From: Azolla caroliniana
Lineage: Eukaryota > Polypodiophyta
Assembly (NCBI GenBank): GCA_043228905.1
Contig: JBHGNT010000011.1
Span: 10,540,001-10,604,000, forward strand
Reading direction: 5' to 3'
Length of the DNA stretch: 64,000 nucleotides
Every line of letters starts with the position of its first letter. Within the stretch, counting starts at the first letter, position 1. The translations under genes and the position numbers were made by a program. Shown here one piece after another: positions 21,261 to 34,400 of this stretch. Under the pieces are notes generated by a model that did no database searches, was not told the DNA's origin, and saw only the letters and a program-made list of their open reading frames with translations.

Positions 21261-24200
21261 TGGCACGTCGAGGTGACGCAACCCGAGCGCACCTGAGAAT
21301 TGCCGCAACTTGTCCAGACCAAGCGGCTTTGTGAAGATGTCGGCAGTTTGTCGATCCGTCAGCACGTACTGAAGTTCGACTTCACCGAAAAGGACACGCT
21401 CATGGACGAAATGGTAGTGCACCTCAATATGCTTGGTCCGTGCATGGAAAACGGGGTTCTTCGCGAGCTGGATGTTGCTGAGGTTGTCGCAGTAGATCGT
21501 CGTCGGATCTGACACCTCCACCTGTAGGTCCTTAAGTAGCCGCTTCAACCATATGGCTTCGCATGTCGCGATAGCCGCTCCTCGGTACTCATCTTCGGTG
21601 CTCGACAGTGCAACTGTCGGCTGCTTCTTACTGCTCCTCGCGATCGCGGCACTCCCGAGGGAGAACGCGTATCCGAACGTGGATCGGCGATCGGCGGCGT
21701 TGCCAGCCCAATCAGCATCGGTGTAGCCGACTAACTGCGCGGCTGCACCGGTCCGATATAGCAGTCCTCGGTCCTTAGTGCCACTTACGTACCGCAGTAC
21801 GCGTTGCGCACACTGAAGGTGCTCCTCGGTAGGTCGCGCCATGAACTGACTGATCACCCCGACAGGATAACTGAGGTCGGGTTGGGTGATGGTCAAGTAT
21901 ATGAGGCTTCCGACAATTTGTCGGAACCTCGTCGGGTCGCATACCTTTCCCGTATTGGGACGAAGCTTGACGGTTCTGTCCAGAGGAGTCGAGACGGACT
22001 TACAATCGACCATCCCGAATTTGAAGAGCATACCCAGCACGTAATGACGTTGGCTGATCAATATGCCTTCGGGGGTATGGATCACTTCGATCCCGAGGAA
22101 GTAATGAAGGTCCCCCAGATCCTTCATGTCGAACGATGCCACAAGCTGGAGCTTCACGCGGTCGATTTCACCTAGGTCGGCGCCGGTGATGACCAAGTCA
22201 TCGACATATAGTAGAATACTAACCGGTCCGAGTCAACCTTTCCGGATGAACAGGGAAGAGTCCGATTTTGACGTGACAAAGCCCATCCGACGCAGTTGTT
22301 GCATGATCTCCGCGTTCCAGGCACGCGGGGCTTGCTTCAGTCCGTAAAGGGACTTCTTCAGTCGGCATACTACCGAGGAGTTCGTTCCAGAGTGAAATCC
22401 GGGGGGTTGTACCATGTACACTTGTTCCTCAAGGTCACCTTGCAGGAACGCATTCTCTACATCCATCTGATGTAAGTGCCACCCCTTGGCCGCGGCTACT
22501 GCGAGCTAAACACGGATGGTCGTCATTTTCGCGACCGGCGCAAACATCTCATCGTAGTCGATGTCGTGTTTCTGCGCGTAGCCCTTTGCCACTAGCCGAG
22601 CCTTGTACCGGTTGACCGAGCCATCGGTGTTGTACTTGACTTTGTACACCCACCTACACCCGATCGGTTTTACCCCTGTTGGTGTGTCAACCAGGTCCCA
22701 GGTCTCGTTCTCCGCCAATGCATGCATCTCTTCCTCCATCGCGGCACGCCAGTTCGCGTCTTTGGTCGCTTCTGCGTAGCTCTCTGGCTCACGCACTTCC
22801 GCTACACGGGTCATGTACGCATAATGATGCGCCATGTACTCGTTGTATCCGAACCGCAAAACAGGATTCTTCTGGCAGGTAGATCGGCGTAATCTCACAT
22901 TAACCGATGTCGAGGCCTTCTCAGTTGACGCGGTCTTCATCTTTAAAGACCTGTCACCGGTTCCCTCGGAGTCGGACACGCGTCGGTCTGACTCGTTCCT
23001 TTCCGTGCCGGAATCTGACACCTTCTTCTTCTTCCCTTTCTCTTTGCGCGTAAGCCGTCTCCTCGGCTTCTTGCGCGGGGAATGCACGGCCGAGTCTCCA
23101 CTACTCGCCGGCTCTTCATTGGACTGGTCGTACCGACTCAGTCGTCCAATCGGTCCACTTAACCGGAGTGAAGTCGGACTCTCTTCGCGGGTCTCGATTT
23201 CGGGCTGATCCAGAGGCATCTCGGCCTCGCTGACCTCATCGTCAGAGCTCGGATTGGAGTCGAGGTTCGTAGTCAGGGGCAGGTACCAGGACGCGGACTC
23301 GTCAAACACAACGTCGCGGCTGACACGCGCTTGTTTGGTGCGAGGGTTATAGCACTTATAACCCTTCTGCTCGTCCGAGCAACCGACCAAGATGCATTTC
23401 TCGGCCTTTGCGTCCAGCTTCCTCCTTTTCTCCTTTGGTATATGCACATACGCAATGCTACCGAACACCCTCAAGTGTCGCAAGTTCGGCTTCGTTCCGA
23501 AATATAGCTCGTGCGCCGACACTTTGTCTCCGATCCGGTTCTGGATGTATACCGCGGTCCTTACCGCCTCGGTCCAATAGAACTTGGGCAAGCTCTTCTC
23601 CTCTAGCATTGCCCGTGCCGCTTCCGCAACTGACCGATTAGAACTTGGGCAAGCTCTTCTCTCGGCCACACCGTTCTGCTCCGGCGTGTATCTACAACTG
23701 AATTCGCGCCGAATTCCCATTTGTTGTAGATAACCGTTGAATTGACCAGAGAAGTACTCTTTCCCGCCATCCGACCGCAGGCACTTGATCTTTCGTCCTG
23801 TTTCCGTTTCCACGAACCCTTTGAGGTCCCGAAAGCAGTCGAAGACTTCGCTCTTCCTCTCAATGAGGTAGATCCACGTGTGCCGCGTGTGGTCGTCGAT
23901 GAAGGAGACGAAATATCGGCTCCCGCTAAGACTAATGTTTTGTGCCGGCCCCCATACATCGGAGTGTATAAGGTCGAGCTTGTTCCGGCTCCGGTTTCGC
24001 TCGTTGGGGAAAGGAAGTCGGTGTTGCTTCCCGAGCTGGTAGGCTTCACAAATTTGTGCCTTTCGGCCACTAAATTTGGGCAATCCGAACACTACCTGTT
24101 TCGATTGCAGATCTTGAAGCCGCTAGTGGTTGACGTGGCTTATCCGCTTGTGCCACAAGTCGATGTCCGACTCGGATTTTTGTCCCTTCGCGAACATTGC

Positions 24201-24611
24201 GGTGCCGCCGTTAGTGGAGTCGAGGATGAACATCCTCCCATCTCTGCTCCCTTGCGCAATCACACGGCCTTCTTCCTCAATTAAGCACCCGAGGTGTGTA
24301 AACCGAACCTCCATCCCTTGGTCGACGATCTGTCCGACCGAGACCAAGTTTTTCGTGATTGTTGGAACGTGCAGCACGTTCATGAGTTTCCCTTTCTGCC
24401 CGACATGGCTAAGGGGAACTTCTTCGACATTCGCGATCGGATGCGGAGTGTCGTCTCCTGTTGCGACTACTCCAGGTTGTATCGGTTTTTCAAGGTATGA
24501 GAACCACTCCTTATGGCTCGTCATGTGGTTTGACGCGCCAGAGTCTACGTACCACACCTCGTCCGATCTTGGGGTGCTCTGTTTCATTGAGTTTGCTTCG
24601 TGTCTCGACAT
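21249..24611 (-). pseudogene. Copia-3 pol: protease, integrase, RT, RNase H
   Basis: Protease at 24,560-24,500 (VWYVDSGASNHMTSHKEW, the D-S-G catalytic triad intact). GAG-pre-integrase around 24,150 (LWHKRISHVNH), but the distal zinc pair reads CEAY, so one Cys is lost. Integrase core 23,980-23,600: Asp in LIHSDVWGP, Asp in RSDGGKEYF, Glu in PEQNGVAE. RT 22,800-21,900 with [19 protein letters not shown] and YVDD at about 22,200. RNase H about 21,760-21,260 (TDADWAGNAADRRSTFGYAF, KHIEVHYHFVHERV, ADIFTKPLGLDKL). Breaks: frame changes near 24,110, 22,480 and 22,200, a stop near 22,506, and a 23-bp local duplication in integrase. Recently dead or nearly intact. Confidence 0.9.
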
Positions 24612-24905
24612 GAAGGCAGACCCTTCTCCAGCTCTCCCGGAGTCTTCGGCGTAGTGCGATCACTGCCGATTTCCCTTGTCGGTATGTCTGGAGCCGTTTC
24701 TCTCCGAATCGACGCGCTTCTTCCAGCACTCACTTTCCCTGTGGCCTTTCTTGCCACAGTACCAGCACTCCGCGATGGCCTTCCCTTGCCGGTTCTCATC
24801 GCTTCAACTCCCCCTGTTTCCGGAGGGTCCAGAGTTGTTGTCGGCATCACTTCGGTGCCTTCTTCCTTGATCTCGTCGGCCGCCTCCATTGCGCGCCGAC
24901 TCGCC

Positions 24906-25553
24906 TCATCCTCCACGTCCACGAGGCCTATCTCCCTCTGTGTACAGCATTCTGTTGTCAGTGTGCGTGCTTGTAGACGCACCCGCGTGGTTCTCCTCTA
25001 CCAGGAGCATTGACTGTAAGTCGAAAAAGGACGGTGTATTCTCCCGGGTACACACAGCCGTTCGGAACGCTCCGAACTTCGACGCCAAACCTCCGAGACA
25101 GATCTGGACCATCTCTCTCTCCTCGATGTTCACCTCTATGGAGGCGAGGGAGTCGCAGATATCCTTAATCTTCGAGGTATAGTCCGCCACCGACAAGTCG
25201 CGTTGTCGTAGGTTGCTCAACTCCTGTCGGAGCTGAAGTTTCCTGGCTGTGGTGCTCACGGCGAAAATCTTCTTCAAATTTTCCCACGCACCCTTCGGCG
25301 TCTTTGCATCCCAAACATAGCTCAATAGTTGTTCGCCCACACACGACGCGAAGCAGTATAATACCCTACTCGCCGATTGCTCCCACGAAGGAAAGTCTCT
25401 GTGTGTCGATTCGGGTGCCGCGTCATTAGCTCCTTCGACATAACTCCAGTAGCCGTGCCCGAGCAAGTACTGGTGCATCTTGTAGGACCAAGACGCGTAG
25501 TTGGTTCTGTCGAGCTTCTCTGTTGGAAGCGAGCTCGCCATGCCTCTATCCAT
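24906..25553 (-). pseudogene. Copia-3 gag, frameshifted near its end
   Basis: ATG at 25,553 (MDRGMASSLPTEKLDRTNYA). Copia gag (UBN2-like) signatures: WSYKMHQYLLGHGYWSY, WENLKKIFAVSTTARKLQL, LSVADYTSKIKDICDSLASI and MVQICLGGLASKFGAFRTAV. The 215 residues are open. A frame change at about 24,980-24,900 then moves the RGRGG/zinc-knuckle region into other frames, and a CX2C-type knuckle cannot be read cleanly. In an intact element this would lead into protease as one polyprotein. Confidence 0.85.
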
Positions 25554-25625
25554 CGTTCTTCTTGTTCTTCTTCGTCAAGCTGTGTCGGCTGCAGAGAGGT
25601 TCTCAACCCTCGCGCTCTGATACCA

Positions 25626-25999
25626 TGTGAAAAGTAGCGTGCGGAAGCAAGTATAAAGACAGAACAGAAGGGAGAACACTCAGGTTTAATGGAGAGCTTG
25701 AGCTTACACAGTATACGCGGGAGAGACCGAGAGAGTTGGAGAGAAGACACCAAGGGAGAATCATATTATTAAAGACAAAAAACAATACATATATGTGTTC
25801 AATGAACACTTTGTACAAGCCCTAGAAGGACTAACTGGAGTACTGACAGTACTTCAATGCTCATTAAGAGCTCCTACACTAACTCCCAAATATATTCCTC
25901 ACGGAATATCTTTCCTAACGGCCTGACCGATCGGTCCCAGTCGATCCGGTCCTCGGCTTCTTCAGCCGATCCGGCCGATGTTCAGCTTGTCTCTCAACA
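25626..25999 (-). repeat. Copia-3 5' LTR
   Basis: Minus strand TGTTGAGAGACAAGC ... CTACTTTTCACA. The primer site TGGTATCAGAGC follows immediately (25,625-25,614). Confidence 0.95.
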
Positions 26000-26960
26000 A
26001 AGGCTTTGGAGGTGGCCTATGAAAAACGTTTTCAATAGAGATGATAGAAAGGCAAGAGAGTATGGTTTGATTGCAAGTATATGGCTTAATACTATGTATT
26101 CATGATGAAGGTCGTGGTGGACCAAGAACCTATGACTAACAAGAATCTGCCCAAGATCCCTAGTGGATCAAGACAATGAGGGAGGAGATGCAAGCATTGG
26201 CTAATAACAATACTTGGGATCTAGTCTTGGCCTTTGAACCCAATAAGACGCCATTGGTTGTCATCAATTGTTCAAGATCAAGTAGAATGCAAGCGTCACG
26301 ATCAATTGGTTTAAGGTTTGGTAGTTGGTAAGGGCCACATGCAAACCCATGGCACAAACAGACCATGAGGAAAACGTTTGCCCCAATGGCGAAAATAAAT
26401 ACAATGAGGAAGATAAATGCCCTTGCAACAGTGAAAGGGTGGCACTTAGATCAAATGGGCATGAAGAATGTATATATCCAAGGCCAACCTGAGGAGGTAG
26501 TTTACATGATGCAATCCCCCGACTTTGAGTTGAGTAAACATCCGGACACAATTTACCAATTGAAGAAGCCAATATACAAACAAAAGCAAGCCTAGAGAGC
26601 AAGCAATTTGAAGATCATGCAATATTATCACAACATGAGTTTCTAGGAACTTGCTCTTCATTATCTATTATGTCAACGGCCTTTTCATTAGTAGAAAAAG
26701 CTCAATCTAGTTGTACAACAGATCTAAACGATGTTATCTGGCTCAAGATGATGTTCTGAATGGCTTGCATTATTTTATGCGAATCAAGGTCATTATGTTC
26801 TTGATCTAATAATGAAGATAACAAGTTAACACTTGCTTTAAAATCAGTTATTTAAAAGACTGGCCATTTCAACGATGATGATATATCACAAGATTTTTGG
26901 AGGTTTATGAGTATGAAGTGGCCAATGAAGGTGCATTTGGGCTACACATGGTGACTCAAT
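26000..26960 (+). pseudogene. Old copia relic, right part (RT remains)
   Basis: Continues the relic at 19,930-20,344. RT motifs survive: FAPMAKINTMRKINALATVK, HLDQMGMKNVYIQGQPEEVV and LKKPIYKQKQA at 26,365-26,595, with a stop replacing the residue after KQKQA. Beyond 26,660 only scattered similarity remains. It lost function long before Copia-3 inserted. Confidence 0.75.
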
Positions 26961-28559
26961 TTAATAGATCGGTGACTCTAAAGGTTTGAGTAAAGATGGT
27001 AGAATTTCAAAAAGATAAATGTGTAAATTCAAGTGGGTTTCATCATGTATTATTAGATGAAGATATGATTGACGACCACACTAGAATCATGAAGAAGACC
27101 TTTCTCCAATGTACCTAGAAAGGAGGGAAAGGTCTCTTAGTGTTAGAATTCTTGAGAGAAGTTGAAAAAAATCATAACAAACTCTTCGCAAGGGATCGAG
27201 AGCTTCTTCAATCAGAGAAGGTAGATTTGTTCGTCTGAACAATGGATGAGTCATTTAGAAAAGATATTCTGATCATTTTAGGGGATCAAACAAGCACAAA
27301 TGAACTTTTGCCCAACTAGAACAAGGTTAAGGAAGCTTGTCGTATATTTCGAAGAAGGGCATTGTAAATGGAGGATGGTGAGGAATGCTAACGAAAATGC
27401 AAGGTTCAAACAAAGGAGCCATGTAGTTCTAGTTGCCCATGCGGAGCCAAGTGTGAAGACAAACTTCCCGAGGATATCCCTCCCCTGAACAATGACCTAC
27501 ATCAACTAGCCAAATGTCAAAGCTGCTCTCTTTCCAACAACTAGTAACAAATGCCAATAAGAACCAACTACACAAAGATGGGTTGAGAAGAGCAAATTTC
27601 CCCTCAACAATAAGACCAAACACGGGAAGAGGATAAAGAGTGTGATCCACCTGAATACGAACCATATCCACATTACGCAAATATGGGTCCAAAGAGCAAA
27701 TTTATTCCTGGACCCAAAGGTCGAACAATGGTGGATCGCCACAACTATTTAAAACAAATCTCGTAGTACCATCCTCAAGCATGGGCCCACATAAAAGACC
27801 ACGCATCTACTTGAAGGATATACACAGAGACAAGAGGGGATGATGGGCCTGTGGAAACACCATGCATCTACCTCATTTGATAGTAGAAACTTACTCCTAC
27901 TTAGTATCCCTACTCAATTCAAGAAAACTATTTGGGATCATACATGCGCTTAAGACATGGAGACATTACCTATATAGAAATTGAACTGTGCAATAACTCA
28001 ATCCGTACCCCTTAATCCTCATGAGTTAGCTCATACCTAGTCATAAGGTTAGAGAACTACGATTACAGTTATGATCATAGCATGCATAATAGAACATTCA
28101 CTCAACATCCAAGAGGTATAAGGATCAATGCATCGCACGTCCATTTCCTATTACCGACAAGATTGGAGTTTTAAGGTAAGCCTCATGCCAATAATGAAGT
28201 TTGCAACATCGTATTGCATATTGTCTTGTCAATTAAACATGAAATTCATCAAAGTCACATGTTACTCTAAATATTACCAATATATCCAAAAGGATCTAAT
28301 GAAAGTGCTCAACTCAAGCATTTTTTGTAATTAGTCTAGGCTTGGTGTGGCATGTGTGGTAATTTATTGTTATGGAATGTATGTAGTGTATGTCATGTCA
28401 TGTATGTATGTAAACACATGTACGAATTGTCTATATACACGTTGTTTGGTACTAATAGAATAGGGGTTGTTCCAGGTTCACATAACTAAAGTTATCTACA
28501 CAAATGAGGGGTGAAATTTCGTGAGAATTCAATATTTTCTTGTGCTCTTTTGTTCAAAT

Positions 28560-28560
<1 letters not shown>
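26961..28560. other. No gene seen (about 1.6 kb)
   Basis: Only short unrelated open frames. Probably the decayed 3' part of the copia relic and intergenic DNA. Confidence 0.55.
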
Positions 28561-28591
<31 letters not shown>

Positions 28592-28710
28592 GTATATGTA
28601 TGTATGTATGTATGTATGTATATATGTATATATGTATGTATGTATGTATGTATATATGTATATATACAGTATATATACATATATAGGTAGATAGATAGAT
28701 AGATGGATGG
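28561..28710. repeat. ATGT/TA/GATG microsatellite cluster
   Basis: Runs of TA, TATG (several blocks at 28,595-28,660), GATA and GATG. Short in-frame peptides here are low-complexity artefacts. Confidence 0.95.
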
Positions 28711-29137
28711 ATGGATGAAGCTTTTAAGTCAGATAAAAAGAAAGCGATATAAATATCATGGGAAAGGCTAACGAAAAAACGGTAATGACGAAGGAGAAAG
28801 AAGAAGGAAGAAGGAAGGAGGAAGAAGGAAGAAGCACCACCAACACTCCTATTATTGGTGCACATATATATACATACATACATGAATTGTGCGAGCAGTA
28901 GAGATCATGGAGAAGAACACCACCAGCAACCACTATTCTTGCATACATATGACCTGTCCATTAATGCACATCTGTGCATATAACATTTTATGTCAGATGA
29001 TACATGAATGTATATAGATAGATATATGTATATGGATGGAGTTAGTCGTATTGTTTGAGGAGAGATTGAGAGATGAGAGGAGGTAATTTGGAACTCGGTT
29101 GAAAAATGTGAGAGAGGGCTGGGAGGAAGAAGTAGAA

Positions 29138-29161
29138 GAAGAAGAAGAAGAAGAAGAAGAG
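29138..29161. repeat. GAA microsatellite in the putative 5' leader
   Basis: About seven GAA units end 6 bp before the ATG at 29,167. Such purine runs are common in plant 5' leaders. Confidence 0.8.
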
Positions 29162-29166
29162 GGTGG

Positions 29167-30977
29167 ATGGCGAGAATGAGTGAGGAGCGGTGGAAGGTGA
29201 GGGCGCGCTTGCTCGAGGAGCGCGTGAATGCCCTCTCCAAGAAACTTGCGTCCCAAATCGAGGATGCCGCCCATCTCCGCATCCAGCACCAACACGATAC
29301 CGCAAACGTTGGTGCTACCTACCAAATCAATCCACCCTATTCTCTGAATCTCTAATTATTCCAATAAATTCCTTTGTGAAATCACCCCTCCATTCCGCCT
29401 CATTCATCAAATCGCCCTATCAGCTAATTGGCATGGTGTTTTAATGACTGCTTCATAGCCCCAATTCTTCCATCTCCCTACCCAAAATTCCCCTGATTAA
29501 TAACTTCATAGCTGTAATTTATCAAGGCTTAATTAGGACAATTTGATGGCATACTATCTTAATTCCATTGCTAATTATAAGATTGAAATCTACTTAAATG
29601 CAGGTTCAATCCTTGGAAGAGGATTTGAGAGCAGAACGCGAGAGATGCCACAAGCTCTCTGTTTCCTTATCATCTTGTCGAAGATCAAATCAGAAATACA
29701 AAGACAAACTAAATAAATGCTTACCGTTAAATGATCATCCTTCTCATCATAACAATAATAATGATGATAACTATTGCAATTATCTAGCCATGTGCGAGTG
29801 TATGATTGAGGCTAACAATGCCACAGTTAGCAATAGCAAAGAAGCTTTACTCAAGAATAAACATCCCAATTATTGTAACAATAATCGCTACATGGGGATT
29901 AAGCCAGCTCTGATGAATCCACGCTCATTGTTTTCAAGGAAGGTCAAGCCTAATTACACTGCTACTCATCGGATCAGCACTAATCACTCCACAAATCATG
30001 CTTCTTCAGGTGCTCTTAGTAACTGTCGCAATGATCACAGTAATGTGGAACTTCTGGCTCATCGACTAATGCAACTAATTGGTGATGATAGTCAGGTCCT
30101 TAATTATAATTGTGGGTTGAAGCCATCAGATTCAGCAATGAATTGTGTTGATTGCAGCCAGAGTACGGCGAATCATATGATTATTGCATCTCCTAAACAA
30201 GGGAATAGTACCCCTATTTGTCCACTTAGGAAGTTTACTCAATGCAAAAAACAGATTAAGGTGGAACCAGAAGGTCAGATCAGCACTACAAGAGCTGACA
30301 CTAATGTAAGAAGTACGAAGTCTGAAGACACGATAATGCAGAGAGATGATGATGTAATTATTAAGAGTAACAGAGAATTAAAAACAGACCGAGGCAATAC
30401 AACAGACTCAGATAACGATAGTGATCATTCTAATAACGATGAGGAATTAACTAAGCCAGGCAATAATTATATCAATTTTGAAGCACTAACAGCAGAGAAC
30501 GAAGCATTAAGAAAAGCCTTGCTATCTAGAAAACTGATAGAAATCAAAGAGCTTGAACAACAGGTACATGAACAGAGAGCATTCGTTAATCATTCTCCTC
30601 ATGATGCTGATCAAGAAATTAAGCAGCTTAATACTGAGGCTAATTGCATGCATCATCCTGGTACAATCTGCATCAATAAATTATCAGATGATAAAAAGCT
30701 TGTCAATTGGTCTACTACATCGGATCCAGTGAAGTATTTTGACATGATGAAGGGTATAGAAGAAGATATATTAGAGAAGAGGATTTCAGGTTTGGCATTA
30801 GAAGGACAACTGGTTACGCAATTAAGCTCACTAATTGCATCTTCTGATGCTAATTATGATGCTAATCATCACTCTAACTATCATGAAGATTTACGACATC
30901 TATTGAACGCATTGGCAAGAGATGTTGTCCTCCTTAGAAAAGAAAATGAATGGTTAAAAACAAGGTTCCAAGGATGA
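29167..30977 (+). CDS. Two-exon gene for an Asn/His-rich coiled-coil protein of unknown function
   Basis: Exon 1 is 29,167-29,307 (47 codons) and exon 2 is 29,604-30,977, with a proposed 296-bp intron (donor AAC|GTTGGT, weak; acceptor AAATGCAG|GTTC, good). Both are phase 0, giving about 504 residues. The N-terminus is charged and helical (SEERWKVRARLLEERVNALS, then across the junction LEEDLRAERERCHKLSVSLS), a likely coiled coil. The middle is rich in Asn, Ser and His (HHNNNNDDNYCNY). A second coiled coil lies near residues 330-370 (ALTAENEALRKALLSRKLIE). The C-terminus is conserved-looking (EDILEKRISGLALEGQL, LARDVVLLRKENEWLKTRF). No catalytic domain. A 1.4-kb open exon in AT-rich DNA without stops supports a real gene. 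I do not recognise the family. The donor is the least certain point. Confidence 0.65.
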
Positions 30978-31416
30978 TCAATTGATAAGTCCAATAATGC
31001 AATTTATTGATGTGTTAATTATGAACCATCAAGTATGTAGATGTAATTATTAATGACAAATGTAATCATCGTCATTTGAATCACAAAATATTTTGCTATG
31101 AATGTTTGGACTAGCGAAATGCTTACCAAATCTTGGTGATCCAGTGTTTCAGATATAATGCACAATTCCATGTATAATGCAGGGATAAACCAGGATTAAA
31201 GTGATGAAGTCAAGGTTTTCAAGCAAACGGATACAACCATTATTGATTTAAGATGGATTTGCATCAAAATATCCCAAACTAAGTTACATTTAGATTGAAA
31301 ATTTCTATATTTGCAGGAATCTACAATGCTCCCTTTTTTAATCACAAGTTAGTTAAATCTAAAATGTATGGATAATCTATGTTTAATGCTTTTCAAACTA
31401 GCACAAAAATCTGTGA
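30978..31416. other. Putative 3' untranslated and intergenic sequence
   Basis: No open frame of note. It separates the coiled-coil gene (plus) from the convergent zinc-finger gene (minus). Confidence 0.5.
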
Positions 31417-34400
31417 TCAACAGGATTTATTTCCAAGACGTAAAGGCTTTCTTCTAATGTTATCCATACTATTCATAAACGAAGTACATGCTACAATCAG
31501 AAAAGATATCAAAACTGGATTCCAACAAACAAAAAATATTGATTGATAATGCTTTAATGTTTCACAAGGAAACTTCGAACTTTTACTTCTATTTCTTAAA
31601 CCACTTATACAAGAGCAATACTCTAGACCCTCAAAACTCATCCTTTTCCTCATCTGAGCTACTTTGTCTAGTATTCCAAAATAAAAGCATGTCGTGGATT
31701 CCTCAATCATCAGTTGTTTAGTCTGGAAATAATAATAATAATAATAAGTATTATAGTTTATACTCAGCATAAAGATGTACTTAAAAACGACGTGTTTGCT
31801 GCAATTACCTGATGCAACAGCTTCAACTCCTGGACCATGTAGCTTAGCATAGATCTCTCGAATATCACAACCCGTTTTAGTCTAAGAAAATAAAATAAAA
31901 AGAGCAAAGCAAAAACATACTTTAGATTTACTGTGTCAGGGATTTACACATCTTAGCAATAAATAGCAGTTAAGGTATCTTTTGAGACATAAATACAAAG
32001 TACAAAAGCTCAAACCTACATACCAGACACTGTTACCAACACTCAAAATAATCACGCAGTTGAACATGAATGATATGTTCAAATAGCAATAACCACCTAC
32101 TAGATATATAATATTAGAAATATCTACTATATGATGATAACAGCATTAATTAAGCAAGCTTTTAATCTAGAGATGTTCTAAGACGTGACATACATTAAAT
32201 GTTCCCAGGGAATTGCTATCCTATGCACACAAGTAAAAGAAAGCAAATAGTCATAATCATATATACCACCTTGTTTAAAACAAATATACAATGGGCTACA
32301 TAAAGATATTTTCAAACATTCTCGTAAATCTAAACCTGCCATACCAAAGCCTGAAAGATTTTTGGGCTGTTGCACTGAGTTAACACACCATGCAAGCAAC
32401 ACTAGGAGAATTGTATTAAAGACTACATATCCTACATCAACCATAGAATCACTAGTCATGAATATGAAAAAAATGCCTGCAGATAGAAAGTGGTATAATA
32501 TATTAACGTAAGAAATAAAGTAAGTCATTAAAACATGTACTAAAGATTATTTTATACCACCATGCAATCACTAGACATGAATATATAAAACATAGTGAGG
32601 TGACATAATGTTTTAGGGTGAACCATCAATATGAGGTATTTGCAGAGAACAAATGAATTGCTACAAGGGAATGTAATGAATTGCAATCACGAACGAAATT
32701 CACAAATGCAAAAAAATACATCTCTAGCCCAAGGCATAATTCATAGGGGAGCAGAAAAGAGAGCATAAATTTTCATTATAGAATCTTTAAATCCCTCGAA
32801 TGTCCCAGATGCTATGCTAATGACTCACATCTTCTCTGTAACATTTTTATCCACAGATAAAGCACATAACATTTCAATAAAGAGCAAGACTGAACATGGC
32901 ACAGATCAGAAACCTATATATCAAGGAAAAGTTGTAGACAAGCAACAAAATCTAGTAAACTTGAGGTAAACATAGAAAGAGACTATATCCAAAAGACGGT
33001 CCATAAAAGTATGGATATCAGGAAGTTTCCCCTAAATCTGTTCTGATCAGTCTATCTCAGAATTATGTAACTCAACCCGTAGGAATCAGCAACAGCTCAG
33101 TTCAAGCTTGAACCGAGCCTTTAAACCATTTTTAGCGGTTTAGCGGTTCGGTTCAGTTCAGGCATGAGCTTCCTTAACCAGTTTGGGCTCAGTTTGGGAT
33201 GGGTCAAGCCGAACCGAACAGTTTTGGGCTGAACCAGTTAAGGCTAATCGGTTTGGCTAAACCGGCTCCTAAAGCGGATTATGCTTAGCTGGTTTGGCCA
33301 AACCGGTTAAGCCTTCACCAGTTTATGAGCCGGTTCGGTTGAAGTTTGAAAACTCCCAAACTGGTTACAGCTATAACAAGTTTCGTTTAGACAATGCCAA
33401 ACCGGTTAAGCCGAAACTGAACCTTGCTGATTCCTATCGACGTGCATATGGATCTTTCAAGCAATGAAAGAGGAAGAAGGAAGAAGATGTGAGTAGGTTA
33501 ATTAGGCAAAGGATGAGACTCAAGAGGACAATGATTAGTTATGCTGTGGAATTTAAGGTCAAAGATTCACAGACTAGGGGGTATGACATATCCTTACACT
33601 CCAGGGAATAAAATATAAAATAGCAGATCTGCATGTGAATAAAGAAAGAGTAAAGAATGACATACACACTGGACCCAATGATATTGTCGATGACGTCTTG
33701 ATGCTGAAAGCACAATAGCCATTCAGTTATATATAGCTCAATCTGATAGGTGGTAAGGAGGATAGAGAGCAGCACAAACAGGACGATAGGTACCCAGAGA
33801 AAACGGTTATAATAGAGGCTACAAGATTGTGACAAACGATTTAATTTCAAGACAAGTCTAGATATATTTAAATGGAAAAGGACATGTTTAAATGTGTGTG
33901 TGTGCGCACGCACCCACGCACGCACAAGAGAGAGAGAGAGAGAGAGACAGAAAGAGACAGAGAAAGAAACTTTATCAGTAGTTTCACAGGAGCAAAATTT
34001 AGTATTGATATGAAGTTACGCATAACTTCACTGAGGAAGATCAAGTTCAACAATTGCTAAGTTCATAATTCAAAGGTACAATCATGTCCAGTAGTAAACA
34101 AGTAGAACAAGATATGCATACACCCAACAAGTTGGATGTATAATTGTATACATCATGGATTACCAGTACAGAGGAAAAAACGAGTTTCCAAGTTTGGAAA
34201 ACAGAATGACAATGCCCAACTTAAGGAGAAACTTTCAATTCCACATTCACATACCGGCCCTTCACTATAATTAAGCTTACTATCCTTACCATGGTCAGAA
34301 AAGTGGAAACCTATAATATTTTTCCTTTTAAAAATTGTAAGTTATGACATTAATTTCAATCTTCCTGTTACTAGATCCAAAATTATTTTTCAATATTTCA

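Larger units (their letters stand above)
20345..25999 (-). mobile_element. Copia-3: near-complete Ty1/copia retrotransposon
   Basis: 5,655-bp element on the minus strand. LTRs are 20,345-20,717 and 25,626-25,999 (373/374 bp) with only about four differences seen by eye. It has a 5-bp target duplication AAGGC (20,340-20,344 and 26,000-26,004), the primer site TGGTATCAGAGC directly inside the 5' LTR, and the tract TTGAGGGGGAG directly before the 3' LTR. It is inserted in an older copia relic of the opposite orientation. Coding parts are nearly continuous but carry a few stops and frame breaks. Confidence 0.95.

Noticed and set aside
20696-21334. Plus-strand frame of 212 aa at the Copia-3 3' end
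   Set aside because: Antisense to the Copia-3 frame; starts inside the LTR and has no domain.
28560-28690. CRISPR-like array
   Set aside because: Simple microsatellites without spacers, in a eukaryotic context.
28492-28883. Minus-strand frames rich in Tyr/Ile/His
   Set aside because: Translations of ATGT/TA microsatellites.
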